Positions 52,986 to 61,774 of a DNA stretch of 64,000 nt are shown piece after piece. Within the stretch, counting starts at the first letter, position 1; each line of letters starts with the position of its first letter. The notes under the pieces were generated by a model. It was not told the origin of the DNA and did not search any database. It saw only the letters and a program-made list of their open reading frames with translations. The stretch is from CAWEQO01 sp963811225 (lineage in GTDB: Bacteria > Chloroflexota > Anaerolineae > Anaerolineales > Anaerolineaceae), in the NCBI GenBank assembly GCA_963811225.1, contig CAWEQO010000001.1, positions 372,001 to 436,000 of the forward strand, read 5' to 3'. The translations under genes were made by a program, and so were the position numbers.

Positions 52986-54440
52986 ATGACTCTCAAGGCA
53001 CGCTTATGGGTGCTGATATTGTGTTTCGCGTTCCTGCTGCAAAGCTGTGGGCCGGCGAAAAGCGAACCGGATTCGAAGGCGACGGTGGCTGTGGCGATCC
53101 AGCAAACGCTGACCGCACAAAGCATTTTGATCACGGCCACCGCGCTCCATTTTTCGCGCCTGACGCCCACTTCCGGAGTGACCGCCGCCTTCCCGTTTGG
53201 AATTCCAAACAGCGGCGACAGTACCCCCACGGTCACAGCCGGCATGCTCACACCTGGCGAGACCCCCATTCCAATCCCAACGAATACACTCAGCCTGCCG
53301 CTCACGCTCACCGATACACCAACGATGGCAGCGACCACTGCGGTCATCGCTACATCCATCCTTGGGCAGGAGATCACAGGCTTTGAAACTTCAACCCCAC
53401 CGGCGACTGTGACTGCCGCCGGCGCAGCCACGCAAACACCCTCCGTCGAGCAGCCCGAAACGAGTACGCCTTCGCCCAGCCCCATGACAGGCGCCTCGCT
53501 CACATCCAGTCCAACTCAGACGCCCTTGACCGCGCAGATGCCACCGGCGGGAGCGCCAATGTTAAGCGTCAACCAGCCCACCACCTGCCGGGCGGGTCCG
53601 GGCATCTCCTACGATCTGCTTGGCTACCTGTTCCCAGAGAACGATGTGGCTGTGGTAGGGGTTGACACGGCGCTGAATTACTGGATCGTGATGAACCCGG
53701 ATGCAAACGGCACTTGCTGGGTTTGGGGCGGGTATACCACGGTGCGCGGCGAGACGGGCGCGCTGCCGACCGTGGTCCCTCCGCCGCCGCCCGAGCTGCC
53801 GCGCATCTCGGTGCGCCTGACGATGCCCTGTCGCAGCGGGCCGGGCACGGAATATACAATCCTGAATGAGCTGGCCGCCAATGCCTCCGCCGATCTACGT
53901 GGGCGATTGTCCAGCCTGAACTGGTGGCTCATCCGCAACCCGAACGGGTCGGGCAACTGCTGGATCCCGGGCGAACAGGCCACAATCGCCGGGAACGTGC
54001 AATCGCTGCCTGTGCTGGATATCCCGGCTGCGGCTACCCAGACCCCCACAGTCCCGCCAACGTCCACGCCGACCGTCACGCCGACCGCCACCATCGACCT
54101 GTCCGCTTATCAATGCAAGTTAGTTTCAAAAGCGGTCAGGGACAACACCATCTTCCGGACAGGAGCGAACCTGGACGGGAACTGGGTGGTGAGGAATACC
54201 GGAAGCGCTGCCTGGGATGCCGGGGTGGTGGAATACCGCTTCGTCAAAGGGGCGGAAATGTACAAGTACCAGTCCGCTTACACCATGCAAAAGCGGGTGG
54301 CGCCGGGCCGGCAGGCGCGCATCCTCGTCGATATGGTCGCGCCATTGATGCCGGGGCGCTACGCTGCCACCTGGGGGTTGGCGGTGAATGGGCAGGTATT
54401 CTGCCGGCTGCCGATGTCAATCGTCGTCGTACAACCATAG
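52986..54440 (+). CDS. Lipoprotein with two SH3 domains and an Nbr1-FW-like domain (paralogue 1)
   Basis: A 484-residue lipoprotein. The lipobox is LLQSC (Cys21), followed by the cluster motif ATVAVAIQQTLTAQ (about 32-45), a long Thr/Pro/Ser linker to about 190, SH3 type 1 (about 192-260; TTCRAGPG ... GTCWVWGGY), SH3 type 2 (about 273-341; MPCRSGPG ... GNCWIPGEQ), a second linker and a FW-like Ig domain (about 375-484; WVVRNTGSAAWD and PGRYAATWGL). Each domain has two cysteines, probably paired outside the cell. SH3 domains of this type bind cell-wall material; FW-like domains bind proteins or glycans. The ATG at 52986 with GGGAGG is preferred to one 9 codons upstream. Confidence 0.82.
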   Translation: MTLKARLWVLILCFAFLLQSCGPAKSEPDSKATVAVAIQQTLTAQSILITATALHFSRLTPTSGVTAAFPFGIPNSGDSTPTVTAGMLTPGETPIPIPTNTLSLPLTLTDTPTMAATTAVIATSILGQEITGFETSTPPATVTAAGAATQTPSVEQPETSTPSPSPMTGASLTSSPTQTPLTAQMPPAGAPMLSVNQPTTCRAGPGISYDLLGYLFPENDVAVVGVDTALNYWIVMNPDANGTCWVWGGYTTVRGETGALPTVVPPPPPELPRISVRLTMPCRSGPGTEYTILNELAANASADLRGRLSSLNWWLIRNPNGSGNCWIPGEQATIAGNVQSLPVLDIPAAATQTPTVPPTSTPTVTPTATIDLSAYQCKLVSKAVRDNTIFRTGANLDGNWVVRNTGSAAWDAGVVEYRFVKGAEMYKYQSAYTMQKRVAPGRQARILVDMVAPLMPGRYAATWGLAVNGQVFCRLPMSIVVVQP

Positions 54441-54452
54441 GGGGAGGAAGCT

Positions 54453-55034
54453 TTGAACATCTTGAAAAAATTTGGGGGCCTAGGGCTGCTGTTGCTGCTG
54501 GGCGCCTGCAACTTCCCGACCCGGCAGGCGCTGAACGAAGCGACGCTGACGGTGGGAGTGCTGCAAACCCAGGTGGCGGTAGAGCCGGTTCAGACCATGA
54601 CGGCGTCGGCTCTGCAGACCCTGGGGGTCACGCCACAAATTTCGACACCGGGGGCGCCCGGCGCCTACCCAACCCGGCCCACCGGGGCGACCATCATGCC
54701 ATTCACACAGGTTCCCGATCGAGGAGGGGTAATCGCCCAGCCGGGGATCCCCGGGCAAGGAGCGACGCCCTCGCAAAACCTGCCCACCACCGGCATGGTT
54801 ACGGTCACGGTAACGGTGGCGACCAACTGCCGCACAGGCCCGGCAAAGTCGTACGCGCAGCTGGGGGTGCTGGACCCAGGTGAACAGGCCGTGGTGGTCG
54901 GTAAGAACGAGGCGCTGGATTACTGGATTATCGAAAATCCGGACGCTTCGGGGACTTGCTGGCTGTGGGGGCATTATGCGAACGTGAGCGGCGATACGGG
55001 CAGCATTCCCGAGGTGCCGGACCCGAACCCGTAA
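54453..55034 (+). CDS. Lipoprotein with one SH3 domain (paralogue 2)
   Basis: A 193-residue lipoprotein. The lipobox is LLGAC (Cys19), then the cluster motif EATLTVGVLQTQVAV, a Pro/Thr/Gly-rich linker, and a single SH3 domain of type 1 (about 116-188; TNCRTGPA and GTCWLWGHY, Cys126 and Cys169). It lacks SH3 type 2 and the FW domain. The start is TTG with GGGAGGAAG before it, 12 bases after the previous stop, so it is co-transcribed with paralogue 1. Confidence 0.8.
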   Translation: MNILKKFGGLGLLLLLGACNFPTRQALNEATLTVGVLQTQVAVEPVQTMTASALQTLGVTPQISTPGAPGAYPTRPTGATIMPFTQVPDRGGVIAQPGIPGQGATPSQNLPTTGMVTVTVTVATNCRTGPAKSYAQLGVLDPGEQAVVVGKNEALDYWIIENPDASGTCWLWGHYANVSGDTGSIPEVPDPNP

Positions 55035-55174
55035 GGGCGGGAAGATGCGTTGATGGAATAAATCTCCGTTGGACGGGATCAGGCGAAGGACGTGTAGACA
55101 GGGGTTCTTTGGAACGAATCGGTCCACTTGATCGTCACAGAATATAAGACGGGCATCAACTCAAGGAGGATGGT

Positions 55175-56335
55175 ATGCGTCCTGTTCGCCGCATTGGCTT
55201 GCTTTTGATCATCCTGTTACTTAGCGCGGCCGCCTGCACCCCATCAGCGGCGCCTGTTCCGGTTTCAAATGAGGATACGGTCGGAGCGGCGGTGAACGCC
55301 ACCCTGACGGCAAACGCCTTCTTCTCGGCTGCGACCGCTGCCACACTTCCGGCGGTCGCAACCGTCACACCACAGCCGGGCGAACCAGAACCCATTAGCG
55401 CCACTGCCACAGTCGCAGGCCCGCAGACCGCCGAGGCGCCTTCTTCCACTCCCATTCCCACACGGCCGGCTGCCCTTGCGCTCACCGCAATGGTCAGCGT
55501 CAGTGTTGCCACCAACTGCCGCAGCGGGCCGGCGCGCTCGCACGACTGGCTGGGCGGGCTCTATCCGGGGCAGTCGGCGAAAGTGGTGGGGCAGTATCCC
55601 GACCTGAACTACTGGATCATCGAAAACCCAAGCGGCAGCGGGACGTGCTGGCTGTGGGGCGGCTATGCCACCGTGACGGGAGATACCTCGTCTCTGCCGG
55701 TGTGGCCTGCGCCGACCCAACCGGCCATGCCCAGACTGACTGCGAAGATCAAGTTGGCTTGCCGAACGGCGCCCGACGACAGCTATGAGAAAGTCGGTAC
55801 GCTAGCCGCAGGTGAAAGCGTCGAGATTGCCGGGCGGACGATCGGATCCGGTTGGTGGCTGGTCCAAAACCCAGATGCCGCCGGGACCTGTTGGGCCCCC
55901 GGGCTGAATGCTGCCATCAGCGGCAATCTCAATGCCCTACCGGTCGTTTCCACGCCATCCGGGGTGCCGCTGCCAACGGCGACCCGCACCGCTACGGTCG
56001 TGCCTGAAGGGTTCGACTGCAAGATCGTCAGCACTTTACCCGGCAGCGGGACGGTCTTCTCAGCGGGCGCGAATTTCAACGTGATCTGGAAAGTGAAGAA
56101 CACAGGCAAAAAGACCTGGAAACCGGCCAGCGTGGATTATCGCTACCTGTCCGGCGAGAAGATGCACCTCCAAAAGCTGTACGATCTGCCAGCTACGGTC
56201 GCACCCGGAGACAGCATCGACATCTCGGTGGATATGAAAGCGCCTGCAGACGACGGGCATTACAGCGCTGCCTGGGGACTGATGGAGAACGGCGACACGT
56301 TCTGCCAGATGACAGTCTCCATCCGAGTAAAGTAA
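55175..56335 (+). CDS. Lipoprotein with two SH3 domains and an Nbr1-FW-like domain (paralogue 3)
   Basis: A 386-residue lipoprotein. The lipobox is SAAAC (Cys21), the cluster motif is EDTVGAAVNATLTAN (33-47), and a linker runs to about 105. SH3 type 1 (about 106-176; TNCRSGPA ... GTCWLWGGY), SH3 type 2 (about 187-256; LACRTAPD ... GTCWAPGLN) and the FW-like domain (about 280-386; DCKIV, VIWKVKNTGKKTW, AAWGL, FCQM) follow. The domain order is the same as in paralogue 1, with a shorter linker. AAGGAGG lies upstream of the ATG. Confidence 0.82.
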   Translation: MRPVRRIGLLLIILLLSAAACTPSAAPVPVSNEDTVGAAVNATLTANAFFSAATAATLPAVATVTPQPGEPEPISATATVAGPQTAEAPSSTPIPTRPAALALTAMVSVSVATNCRSGPARSHDWLGGLYPGQSAKVVGQYPDLNYWIIENPSGSGTCWLWGGYATVTGDTSSLPVWPAPTQPAMPRLTAKIKLACRTAPDDSYEKVGTLAAGESVEIAGRTIGSGWWLVQNPDAAGTCWAPGLNAAISGNLNALPVVSTPSGVPLPTATRTATVVPEGFDCKIVSTLPGSGTVFSAGANFNVIWKVKNTGKKTWKPASVDYRYLSGEKMHLQKLYDLPATVAPGDSIDISVDMKAPADDGHYSAAWGLMENGDTFCQMTVSIRVK

Positions 56336-56413
56336 ATCCCTGCTGCGGATATCATCTTTGCCAATATTCTTATCCGAGTCTTAAACAAGGCCTCTCTCTT
56401 CGCTGCTAAGTCA

Positions 56414-56422
56414 TGCTATGAT
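56414..56422 (+). promoter_or_regulatory. Extended -10 before paralogue 4
   Basis: TGCTATGAT matches TGnTATAAT with one mismatch, 25 bases before the ATG at 56447. The AGGGAGGG ribosome binding site follows. Confidence 0.45.
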
Positions 56423-56446
56423 TAAGCACCAGGGAGGGAATTATTA

Positions 56447-57067
56447 ATGGTTCCAGACAGACCACTACCGGCTGCTGTGATTCGTATTGTCTTTTTTATC
56501 TTGATCGGACTCGCTGTTCTGTTGTCCGGCTGCCAGCCGGCAAGGCCCATTTCCTTATCCGCTTCGACTATTGCGGCCCAAATCGAAAAGACCCTGACGG
56601 CGCAGGAACCGGCCATGACACCCGTCCCGGCGCCCATGCGCTCGTTGCCGAGCCTTGATGCGCCGGTCCAGGCGACCCCGGCAGATTACAAACTGCAGAC
56701 GGGTGCGCCTGAAACTGAGGTCGGCGGCCCGGCAATCTTTGCCTGCCAGGTCTTGCCGGAGACCGCTCCGATCCTAAAAACGATCAAAACGGGACAAGAT
56801 TTCGATGCGATGTGGCTGGTGCAGAATGTTGGCAACCGCACCTGGAGCAAGCAGTCGGTGCAGTACGTTTACTTGCGCGGTAAAGCCTTACAACGAGGCA
56901 ATTCAGCATTCCCGTTACCCCAGGATGCGCCCCCGGGCGAAACCGTCCGGCTGGTGACGAGGATGCAAGCGCCCAGCCAGCCGGGGAACTATTTGGCTTT
57001 TTGGAGCCTGTTGGAAGGCCCGGACATATTTTGCACCCTGGAGATCCAGTTAGTCGTCACACCTTAA
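56447..57067 (+). CDS. Lipoprotein with an Nbr1-FW-like domain only (paralogue 4)
   Basis: A 206-residue lipoprotein. The signal peptide ends in LLSGC (Cys29); the cluster motif is STIAAQIEKTLTAQ (40-53), and a short Pro-rich linker leads directly to an FW-like domain (about 97-206; FACQVL, AMWLVQNVGNRTW, APSQPGNYLAFWSL, IFCTLEI). It has no SH3 domain. It is thus the complement of paralogue 2, which has SH3 only. A loop-less 72-bp palindrome begins 4 bases after its stop. Confidence 0.8.
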   Translation: MVPDRPLPAAVIRIVFFILIGLAVLLSGCQPARPISLSASTIAAQIEKTLTAQEPAMTPVPAPMRSLPSLDAPVQATPADYKLQTGAPETEVGGPAIFACQVLPETAPILKTIKTGQDFDAMWLVQNVGNRTWSKQSVQYVYLRGKALQRGNSAFPLPQDAPPGETVRLVTRMQAPSQPGNYLAFWSLLEGPDIFCTLEIQLVVTP

Positions 57068-57070
57068 AGC

Positions 57071-57142
57071 TAAAGGCTGTCGATCGATAGAAATTGAGCG
57101 CAGCAGCTGCTGCGCTCAATTTCTATCGATCGACAGCCTTTA
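57071..57142. repeat. Loop-less perfect 72-bp palindrome
   Basis: Perfect 36-base arms (57071-57106, 57107-57142) meet at GCAGCAGCTGCTGC with no spacer, 4 bases after the stop of paralogue 4. It is probably able to terminate transcription between paralogues 4 and 5. Confidence 0.92.
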
Positions 57143-57189
57143 AATCCACACCCTCACGAACTACCACTACTCCGAGCTGATAAAAACAA

Positions 57190-57198
57190 TGATAGAAT
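57190..57198 (+). promoter_or_regulatory. Extended -10 upstream of paralogue 5
   Basis: TGATAGAAT matches TGnTATAAT with one mismatch. It is about 144 bases before the ATG at 57342, leaving a leader of about 135 bases in which no recognisable riboswitch was seen. Confidence 0.35.
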
Positions 57199-57341
57199 CA
57201 CACAACGGGATTGGTTGTAAAAACTGGTGAAGTCTGCTACATTAACCCTAGGCAGCCTTGCAAGTTGTCAGGATACAATCCTTTGTACAGTCCCTTGCGG
57301 GTGTACCAAGACGCCGCCACCCTTGCTTCCAGGAGTTGAAG

Positions 57342-58442
57342 ATGCGAGCCCAAAAACTGTTCGTTCCCATTCTGCTTGGCCTTGCGATGGTTCTGCAGGG
57401 CTGCACGCCAGGCACGACGATCCAGTCGAATGAAGCCACGCTGCAGGCCGCCGTGCAGCAAACTCTGGATGCAGAAAAGGCCGCGCTGACCGCCACCGAA
57501 GCCGCCCGTCCTGCCGCAACCTTACGCCCGACCGAAACCACCGTCCCAATCCCCACCCGCCGCCCATCGTCCACACCCGACACACCGGATGTGACCCAGA
57601 CCGCGTTCCAACCGCCAATCCCATTGGTCAGCGTGAGCGTCAGCACCAACTGCCGCAGCGGACCGGGGACCGACTTCGAGCTGCTCGGCGACCTGCAAGC
57701 CGGGGATGTGGCCGAGGTGATCGGCAAGTATCCCAGCATGAACTACTGGATCATTAAAAACCCGGATAAAGCCGGGAACTGTTGGCTATGGGGCGAATAC
57801 GCCACGGTCATCGGCAGCACGGCGCTGGTGCCACTGGTGGCCCCGCCTGCCACGCCCTCGGTTCCGATCCTGATGGTATCGCTCGACACTACCTGCTACT
57901 CCGGCCCGAGCGACAGCTACATCCCGCTTGGCACGATCAACATCGGCGAGCGGCCCGTGGTCTACGGGCGTGACCCATACAGCAACTTCTTCCTGATCAA
58001 AAATCCGGACGCAGCCGGCAACTGCTGGATCTCGGGTGAGAATGCCACCGTGCAGGGCTCGATCGCGCTGATCTCCACCGCCGAAACGCCTACCCCGCCC
58101 GCCAGCAGTGCGGACTACCGGTGTTCGATCGTTGAGCGCAGCCCCAAAGACGGCGACAGCTTCAAGCCGGGGGCTAATTTTGACGCCTACTGGTCCGTCA
58201 AGAATACCGGCGATAAGACCTGGAAGACCGTGAATGTGCGCTATGGATACCTGTCGGGCACGAAGATGTACGAAGGCAAGGATAAGTATGCGATCTCGGA
58301 GGATGTCAAGCCAGGGAAGACGTACGACATCCGGCTGGACATGGTTGCGCCGGAACAGAAGGGCACGTATTCGATGCTGTGGTATATCTGGTCGGGGGAA
58401 ACGCAAGTTTGCACCTTGCCGGTTTATATTGTAGTGAAGTAA
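57342..58442 (+). CDS. Lipoprotein with two SH3 domains and an Nbr1-FW-like domain (paralogue 5)
   Basis: A 366-residue lipoprotein. The lipobox is VLQGC (Cys21), the cluster motif EATLQAAVQQTLDAE (31-45), then a short Thr/Pro linker. SH3 type 1 (about 95-165; TNCRSGPG ... GNCWLWGEY), SH3 type 2 (about 177-245; TTCYSGPS ... GNCWISGEN) and the FW-like domain (about 258-366; YRCSIV, AYWSVKNTGDKTW, TYSMLWYI, VCTLPV) follow. The ATG at 57342 has AGGAG 6 bases upstream; a longer frame to 57258 has none. The kinase gene follows after 214 bases. Confidence 0.82.
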   Translation: MRAQKLFVPILLGLAMVLQGCTPGTTIQSNEATLQAAVQQTLDAEKAALTATEAARPAATLRPTETTVPIPTRRPSSTPDTPDVTQTAFQPPIPLVSVSVSTNCRSGPGTDFELLGDLQAGDVAEVIGKYPSMNYWIIKNPDKAGNCWLWGEYATVIGSTALVPLVAPPATPSVPILMVSLDTTCYSGPSDSYIPLGTINIGERPVVYGRDPYSNFFLIKNPDAAGNCWISGENATVQGSIALISTAETPTPPASSADYRCSIVERSPKDGDSFKPGANFDAYWSVKNTGDKTWKTVNVRYGYLSGTKMYEGKDKYAISEDVKPGKTYDIRLDMVAPEQKGTYSMLWYIWSGETQVCTLPVYIVVK

Positions 58443-58464
58443 AGAAAACAGAGAACAGCGAGCA

Positions 58465-58497
58465 GAGAGCAGCCAGAAAGATTTCCTGGCTGCTCTC
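58465..58497 (+). terminator. GAGAGCAG-family hairpin after paralogue 5
   Basis: A perfect 12-bp stem (58465-58476 with 58486-58497, 9-base loop) preceded by GAGAACAGCGAGCAGAGAG and followed by TCAGTTTTCC. It lies just after the stop of the last lipoprotein gene. Confidence 0.75.
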
Positions 58498-58583
58498 TCA
58501 GTTTTCCTCATGACAGTAGGGACCCTTCCGTGCTGTAGATTGCCCGACTAGCCAGCATAGTTTTTTACTCTCCCCTTAACCTG

Positions 58584-58592
58584 TGGTATCAT
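58584..58592 (+). promoter_or_regulatory. Extended -10 of the kinase gene
   Basis: TGGTATCAT matches TGnTATAAT with one mismatch, about 65 bases before the ATG at 58657. GGGAG at 58636 is rather far from the start codon. Confidence 0.45.
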
Positions 58593-58656
58593 TTCGCTGT
58601 AGCGCAAAAAAGCAAGCAGCAAAATTAATGGAACGGGAGAAAGTCAAACACCTCTC

Positions 58657-61600
58657 ATGATGGTTGGAGACATTCTTTCAGGGCGGCAGTATAACTGGAC
58701 CCTGATCAAAAAGCTCGGCGAGGGTGATGCAGGCGAGGTCTACCTGGTCGAATCGCTGGCGGACAAGCGCCGGGCGATCTTGAAGCGTCCCGCCAACAGC
58801 GCATTCTCCGGCGACGTCGCCCGCCAGTCGGCCCAGATCGAAGCGGAAGGCAAGATCCTGGCCGCGCTGCACCCGTTGTTCGACGCGCAGCCTGAGGGCG
58901 GTTTTGCCGTCCCGGCCCTGTTCGATACGAGCCAACCGGGGGCCGAGCGCAGTGAGCGCCTGTTCATTATCATCGAGCAGGCGCCCGGGATCGACCTCGG
59001 ATCGCTGGCCCGCCTGGGCGCGCTTGGTTTCGAAAATCACTCGGCCTTCAACGGCTCGCTCTCTTCTGAAGAGACCCACTTCCTCAACACGCTCAACAAC
59101 AGCGGCAGGGTGCCCGAGCGCATCTTGATCACGGCCCTTCAACGGCTGATCGAGTCGCTCGAACAGGTGCACACGCATAACTTCGAAGCCAACGGCAGTG
59201 ACTGGTCGGGTGTGCTGTGGAACGACGTCAAGCCAGACCATCTGTTTTGGGACCCGCTCAACGCCCGCCTGACGGTTATCGATTGGGGCAATGGACAGTT
59301 CCTGCAAGCGGACGGGGCTACCCCCGACCGGCGCTACTCGATCCTGGACGATTACCGCCAGTTGATCGAGGAGATGGGGAGGCTGCTGACCCTGGTGGCG
59401 CCCGACCTGAAGCGCCGCCTGGAATGGCCGGAACGCTTCACAGCCGAGGACATCAGCGAGACGACGGCGGGTTTGAAGGAGCGGCTCAAGGAAGCCCGCA
59501 AGGAGGCCGACAAGGCCCAGGCGGCGCTGCGCAAGCGCGAAGCCGAGCTGCTGCGCCCTGCCCCTTCGAGTGAAAATCCACTGGAGCCGCTGGAAGAGGT
59601 GCAGCGCCAGATCATCGCCGGGGGTGAACTGCCGGACTATCCCGGAGCGCTGGCCTTCTGCCAGGCCCACGCCTCACTGCTGGCGCACGAAGAGCAGCTC
59701 GACATGCTGCGCCAGATGAGCGAATGGGCAGGCAAGCTTCCCGGCGCCAGCCCAGACGCCTGGCGGCTGATCGCCCGCCTGGCGCAGATCACCAGCCGCA
59801 GCGAGGGGGCGCCGCGACGGCACTTCTTGGAAGCGGTCCAATCCGTAACGGGGGAGGATTGGGAAGCGACGATGTGGAGCCTGGTAGAGGCGCTGCAAAA
59901 CGCACCCGAGCCGGACTGGTGGTATGACCTGAGCAGCTTGGTGCGCCGCCAGCAGCTGGAGCTGGGGGCAGACGCGATCACCCCGCTGGTCAGCGTCAAG
60001 CGCACACTGTTGACGCTGCAGTCCATCGGGCGGGCCCTAGAGGATAAGCTGGCAAAGCAGAGGCCCAATCCCGACCTGCGCCAAGAACCCCTCCCCGGCC
60101 CGGCCCTCAATGGCAGGGGGGTGAACGTAAACGCCCTGCAGGCTCAGATGGATGCGATCGCTCGGTTGATCCGCACTCTGCAAGAGGAGATCGTACCCAA
60201 CTGGCGGCGGCCCGAACCAACTCCGCCGCATGCCAGCCTGGCCTACAGCGATGTGGAGCCGTTCCTGGCGGAGATCGCGACGGTGCTGCCGGATGCGCAG
60301 CAGATGATCGCCCGGGCGCTGGCCCAGCCGCGTGCCCAGGTCAAGCAGGTACTGGAAGCCTGGAGCCGTAAGGACTTCCCGGCTGCCGGTCACAGCCTGC
60401 GGCAGCTGCTGCTGTGGGACCCAGACCGCCAACGCACGCTGCGGGCCGGGAATGCGCTGATCAACGCCCAGGCCTGGCTGAAACGGGCGCAGATGGGCCC
60501 GCTGCGCGGCGAGAGCATGCTGGATTTCGCCACGACGCTGGAGTTCGAGGGACGCGAACTGCGAAACCAGATCGGCCCGGCTGCCTGGCTTGACCGGCTG
60601 CTGGAAGGCTGCAAGAAGCTGCGGCGGGGTACGTGGCCGGTTGAGCTGGCCGCCAGCGACCTGGGGTTTCTGAACGATATGCCTTGGATGCAGAAGTTCG
60701 ACCGGGGAGCGCGCTTCGCTGCAGCCCCAGAGCCGGGAGAGCAAGCGCCAGAGCGCACGTCGACTTTGAGTGGGCAGCTGCAAGCCCAGCTGGGTAAAGA
60801 CGGCGACCTGCTGCTCAAAGATCCGTTAGATACCTGGGTGCCGGAGGCGCGCGGCTCGTCGGCGCGGGTATACTTGGGCTCGTTGAAGGACGTATTCGGG
60901 CGACCTTACCAGGCGGCGATCAAGCTGATGCGTATGGACAAGATCGAGTATGCCTCGCCGCTGTTTAACGAAGAGGTGCGGGTGCTGGCAGCGCTGAAGG
61001 ACGTATCGGGCGTCAGTCACCTGCTCGAATGCGGATTCATCCGCTTCGATGACGATGCAGATCTGCCCGCCGACAGCGCCCACAACCCGGCCCGGCATTT
61101 GACCGGCACGGCGCTGCGCCTGGGAATCGACCAGACGGAGGCCTTCGTCGATGCCCTGGCCGAACGGGTCGAGGAAGGCTGGGTGCCCTACCTGGCGATA
61201 GAGAAGCGCAACCAGAAGGACAATCTGCTGCGCTTCTGTGACGCAGGGTCCACCCGTGGTCGCTTCCTGCCAGTCACCGATCTGATGCGCATATCGGTGC
61301 AGATCTGTGACATCCTGCAAGCCGCGCATGACCGCAAAATCGTCTACCGCGACCACAAAATATTGCACTACTACTGGCAGAATGAGGATAACTCGGTCTA
61401 CATTATCGACTGGAATGTGGCTCGGCTGCACTCGAATGGGCTGTCGCAGGTTGAGATCCACATGGACCTGGTACAGTTTGGGGCGCGTGCCCTGCACCAT
61501 ATCCTAACCGGGCGCACCGCCCCGGGCGCGCTGCCGATGGGCCCCACCCGGCCTGAGGAGATCGAGGCGGCCGACCAGAGCTACACCACCCAGTGGACCT

Positions 61601-61746
61601 ACGACGACCAGCGGCTGTCGCAAGACTTGAAGGACATTCTCGAGCGGGCGCTGGGCGGCGGCTACACTTCGGCTGCCCAGCTAGGCGCCGATTTGAAACG
61701 CTCGTATCTTGAGATCAAGAATGGGGATCACAATTCCGCCGATTAG
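58657..61746 (+). CDS. Dual kinase-domain protein, 1029 residues
   Basis: A cytoplasmic protein with two divergent protein-kinase-like domains. Domain 1 (about 10-245) has the Gly loop GEGDAGEV (21-28), a beta-3 Lys K43, the catalytic loop NDVKPDH (D190, K192; H195 replaces the usual Asn) and DWG (D209) in place of DFG. The middle (about 250-715) is mostly helical with a coiled coil at 255-285. Domain 2 (about 725-1010) has RGSSARVY as Gly loop, K756, the catalytic loop YRDHKILHYYW (D899) and DWN (D918). Ser/Thr-kinase-like folds are clear, but altered metal-binding residues make activity uncertain, so one domain may be a pseudokinase. It is followed after 28 bases by the TPR protein and follows the lipoprotein genes. 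Confidence 0.8.
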   Translation: MMVGDILSGRQYNWTLIKKLGEGDAGEVYLVESLADKRRAILKRPANSAFSGDVARQSAQIEAEGKILAALHPLFDAQPEGGFAVPALFDTSQPGAERSERLFIIIEQAPGIDLGSLARLGALGFENHSAFNGSLSSEETHFLNTLNNSGRVPERILITALQRLIESLEQVHTHNFEANGSDWSGVLWNDVKPDHLFWDPLNARLTVIDWGNGQFLQADGATPDRRYSILDDYRQLIEEMGRLLTLVAPDLKRRLEWPERFTAEDISETTAGLKERLKEARKEADKAQAALRKREAELLRPAPSSENPLEPLEEVQRQIIAGGELPDYPGALAFCQAHASLLAHEEQLDMLRQMSEWAGKLPGASPDAWRLIARLAQITSRSEGAPRRHFLEAVQSVTGEDWEATMWSLVEALQNAPEPDWWYDLSSLVRRQQLELGADAITPLVSVKRTLLTLQSIGRALEDKLAKQRPNPDLRQEPLPGPALNGRGVNVNALQAQMDAIARLIRTLQEEIVPNWRRPEPTPPHASLAYSDVEPFLAEIATVLPDAQQMIARALAQPRAQVKQVLEAWSRKDFPAAGHSLRQLLLWDPDRQRTLRAGNALINAQAWLKRAQMGPLRGESMLDFATTLEFEGRELRNQIGPAAWLDRLLEGCKKLRRGTWPVELAASDLGFLNDMPWMQKFDRGARFAAAPEPGEQAPERTSTLSGQLQAQLGKDGDLLLKDPLDTWVPEARGSSARVYLGSLKDVFGRPYQAAIKLMRMDKIEYASPLFNEEVRVLAALKDVSGVSHLLECGFIRFDDDADLPADSAHNPARHLTGTALRLGIDQTEAFVDALAERVEEGWVPYLAIEKRNQKDNLLRFCDAGSTRGRFLPVTDLMRISVQICDILQAAHDRKIVYRDHKILHYYWQNEDNSVYIIDWNVARLHSNGLSQVEIHMDLVQFGARALHHILTGRTAPGALPMGPTRPEEIEAADQSYTTQWTYDDQRLSQDLKDILERALGGGYTSAAQLGADLKRSYLEIKNGDHNSAD

Positions 61747-61774
61747 GCGGCGCTCCCCCTAGAAGGAAAGATCT

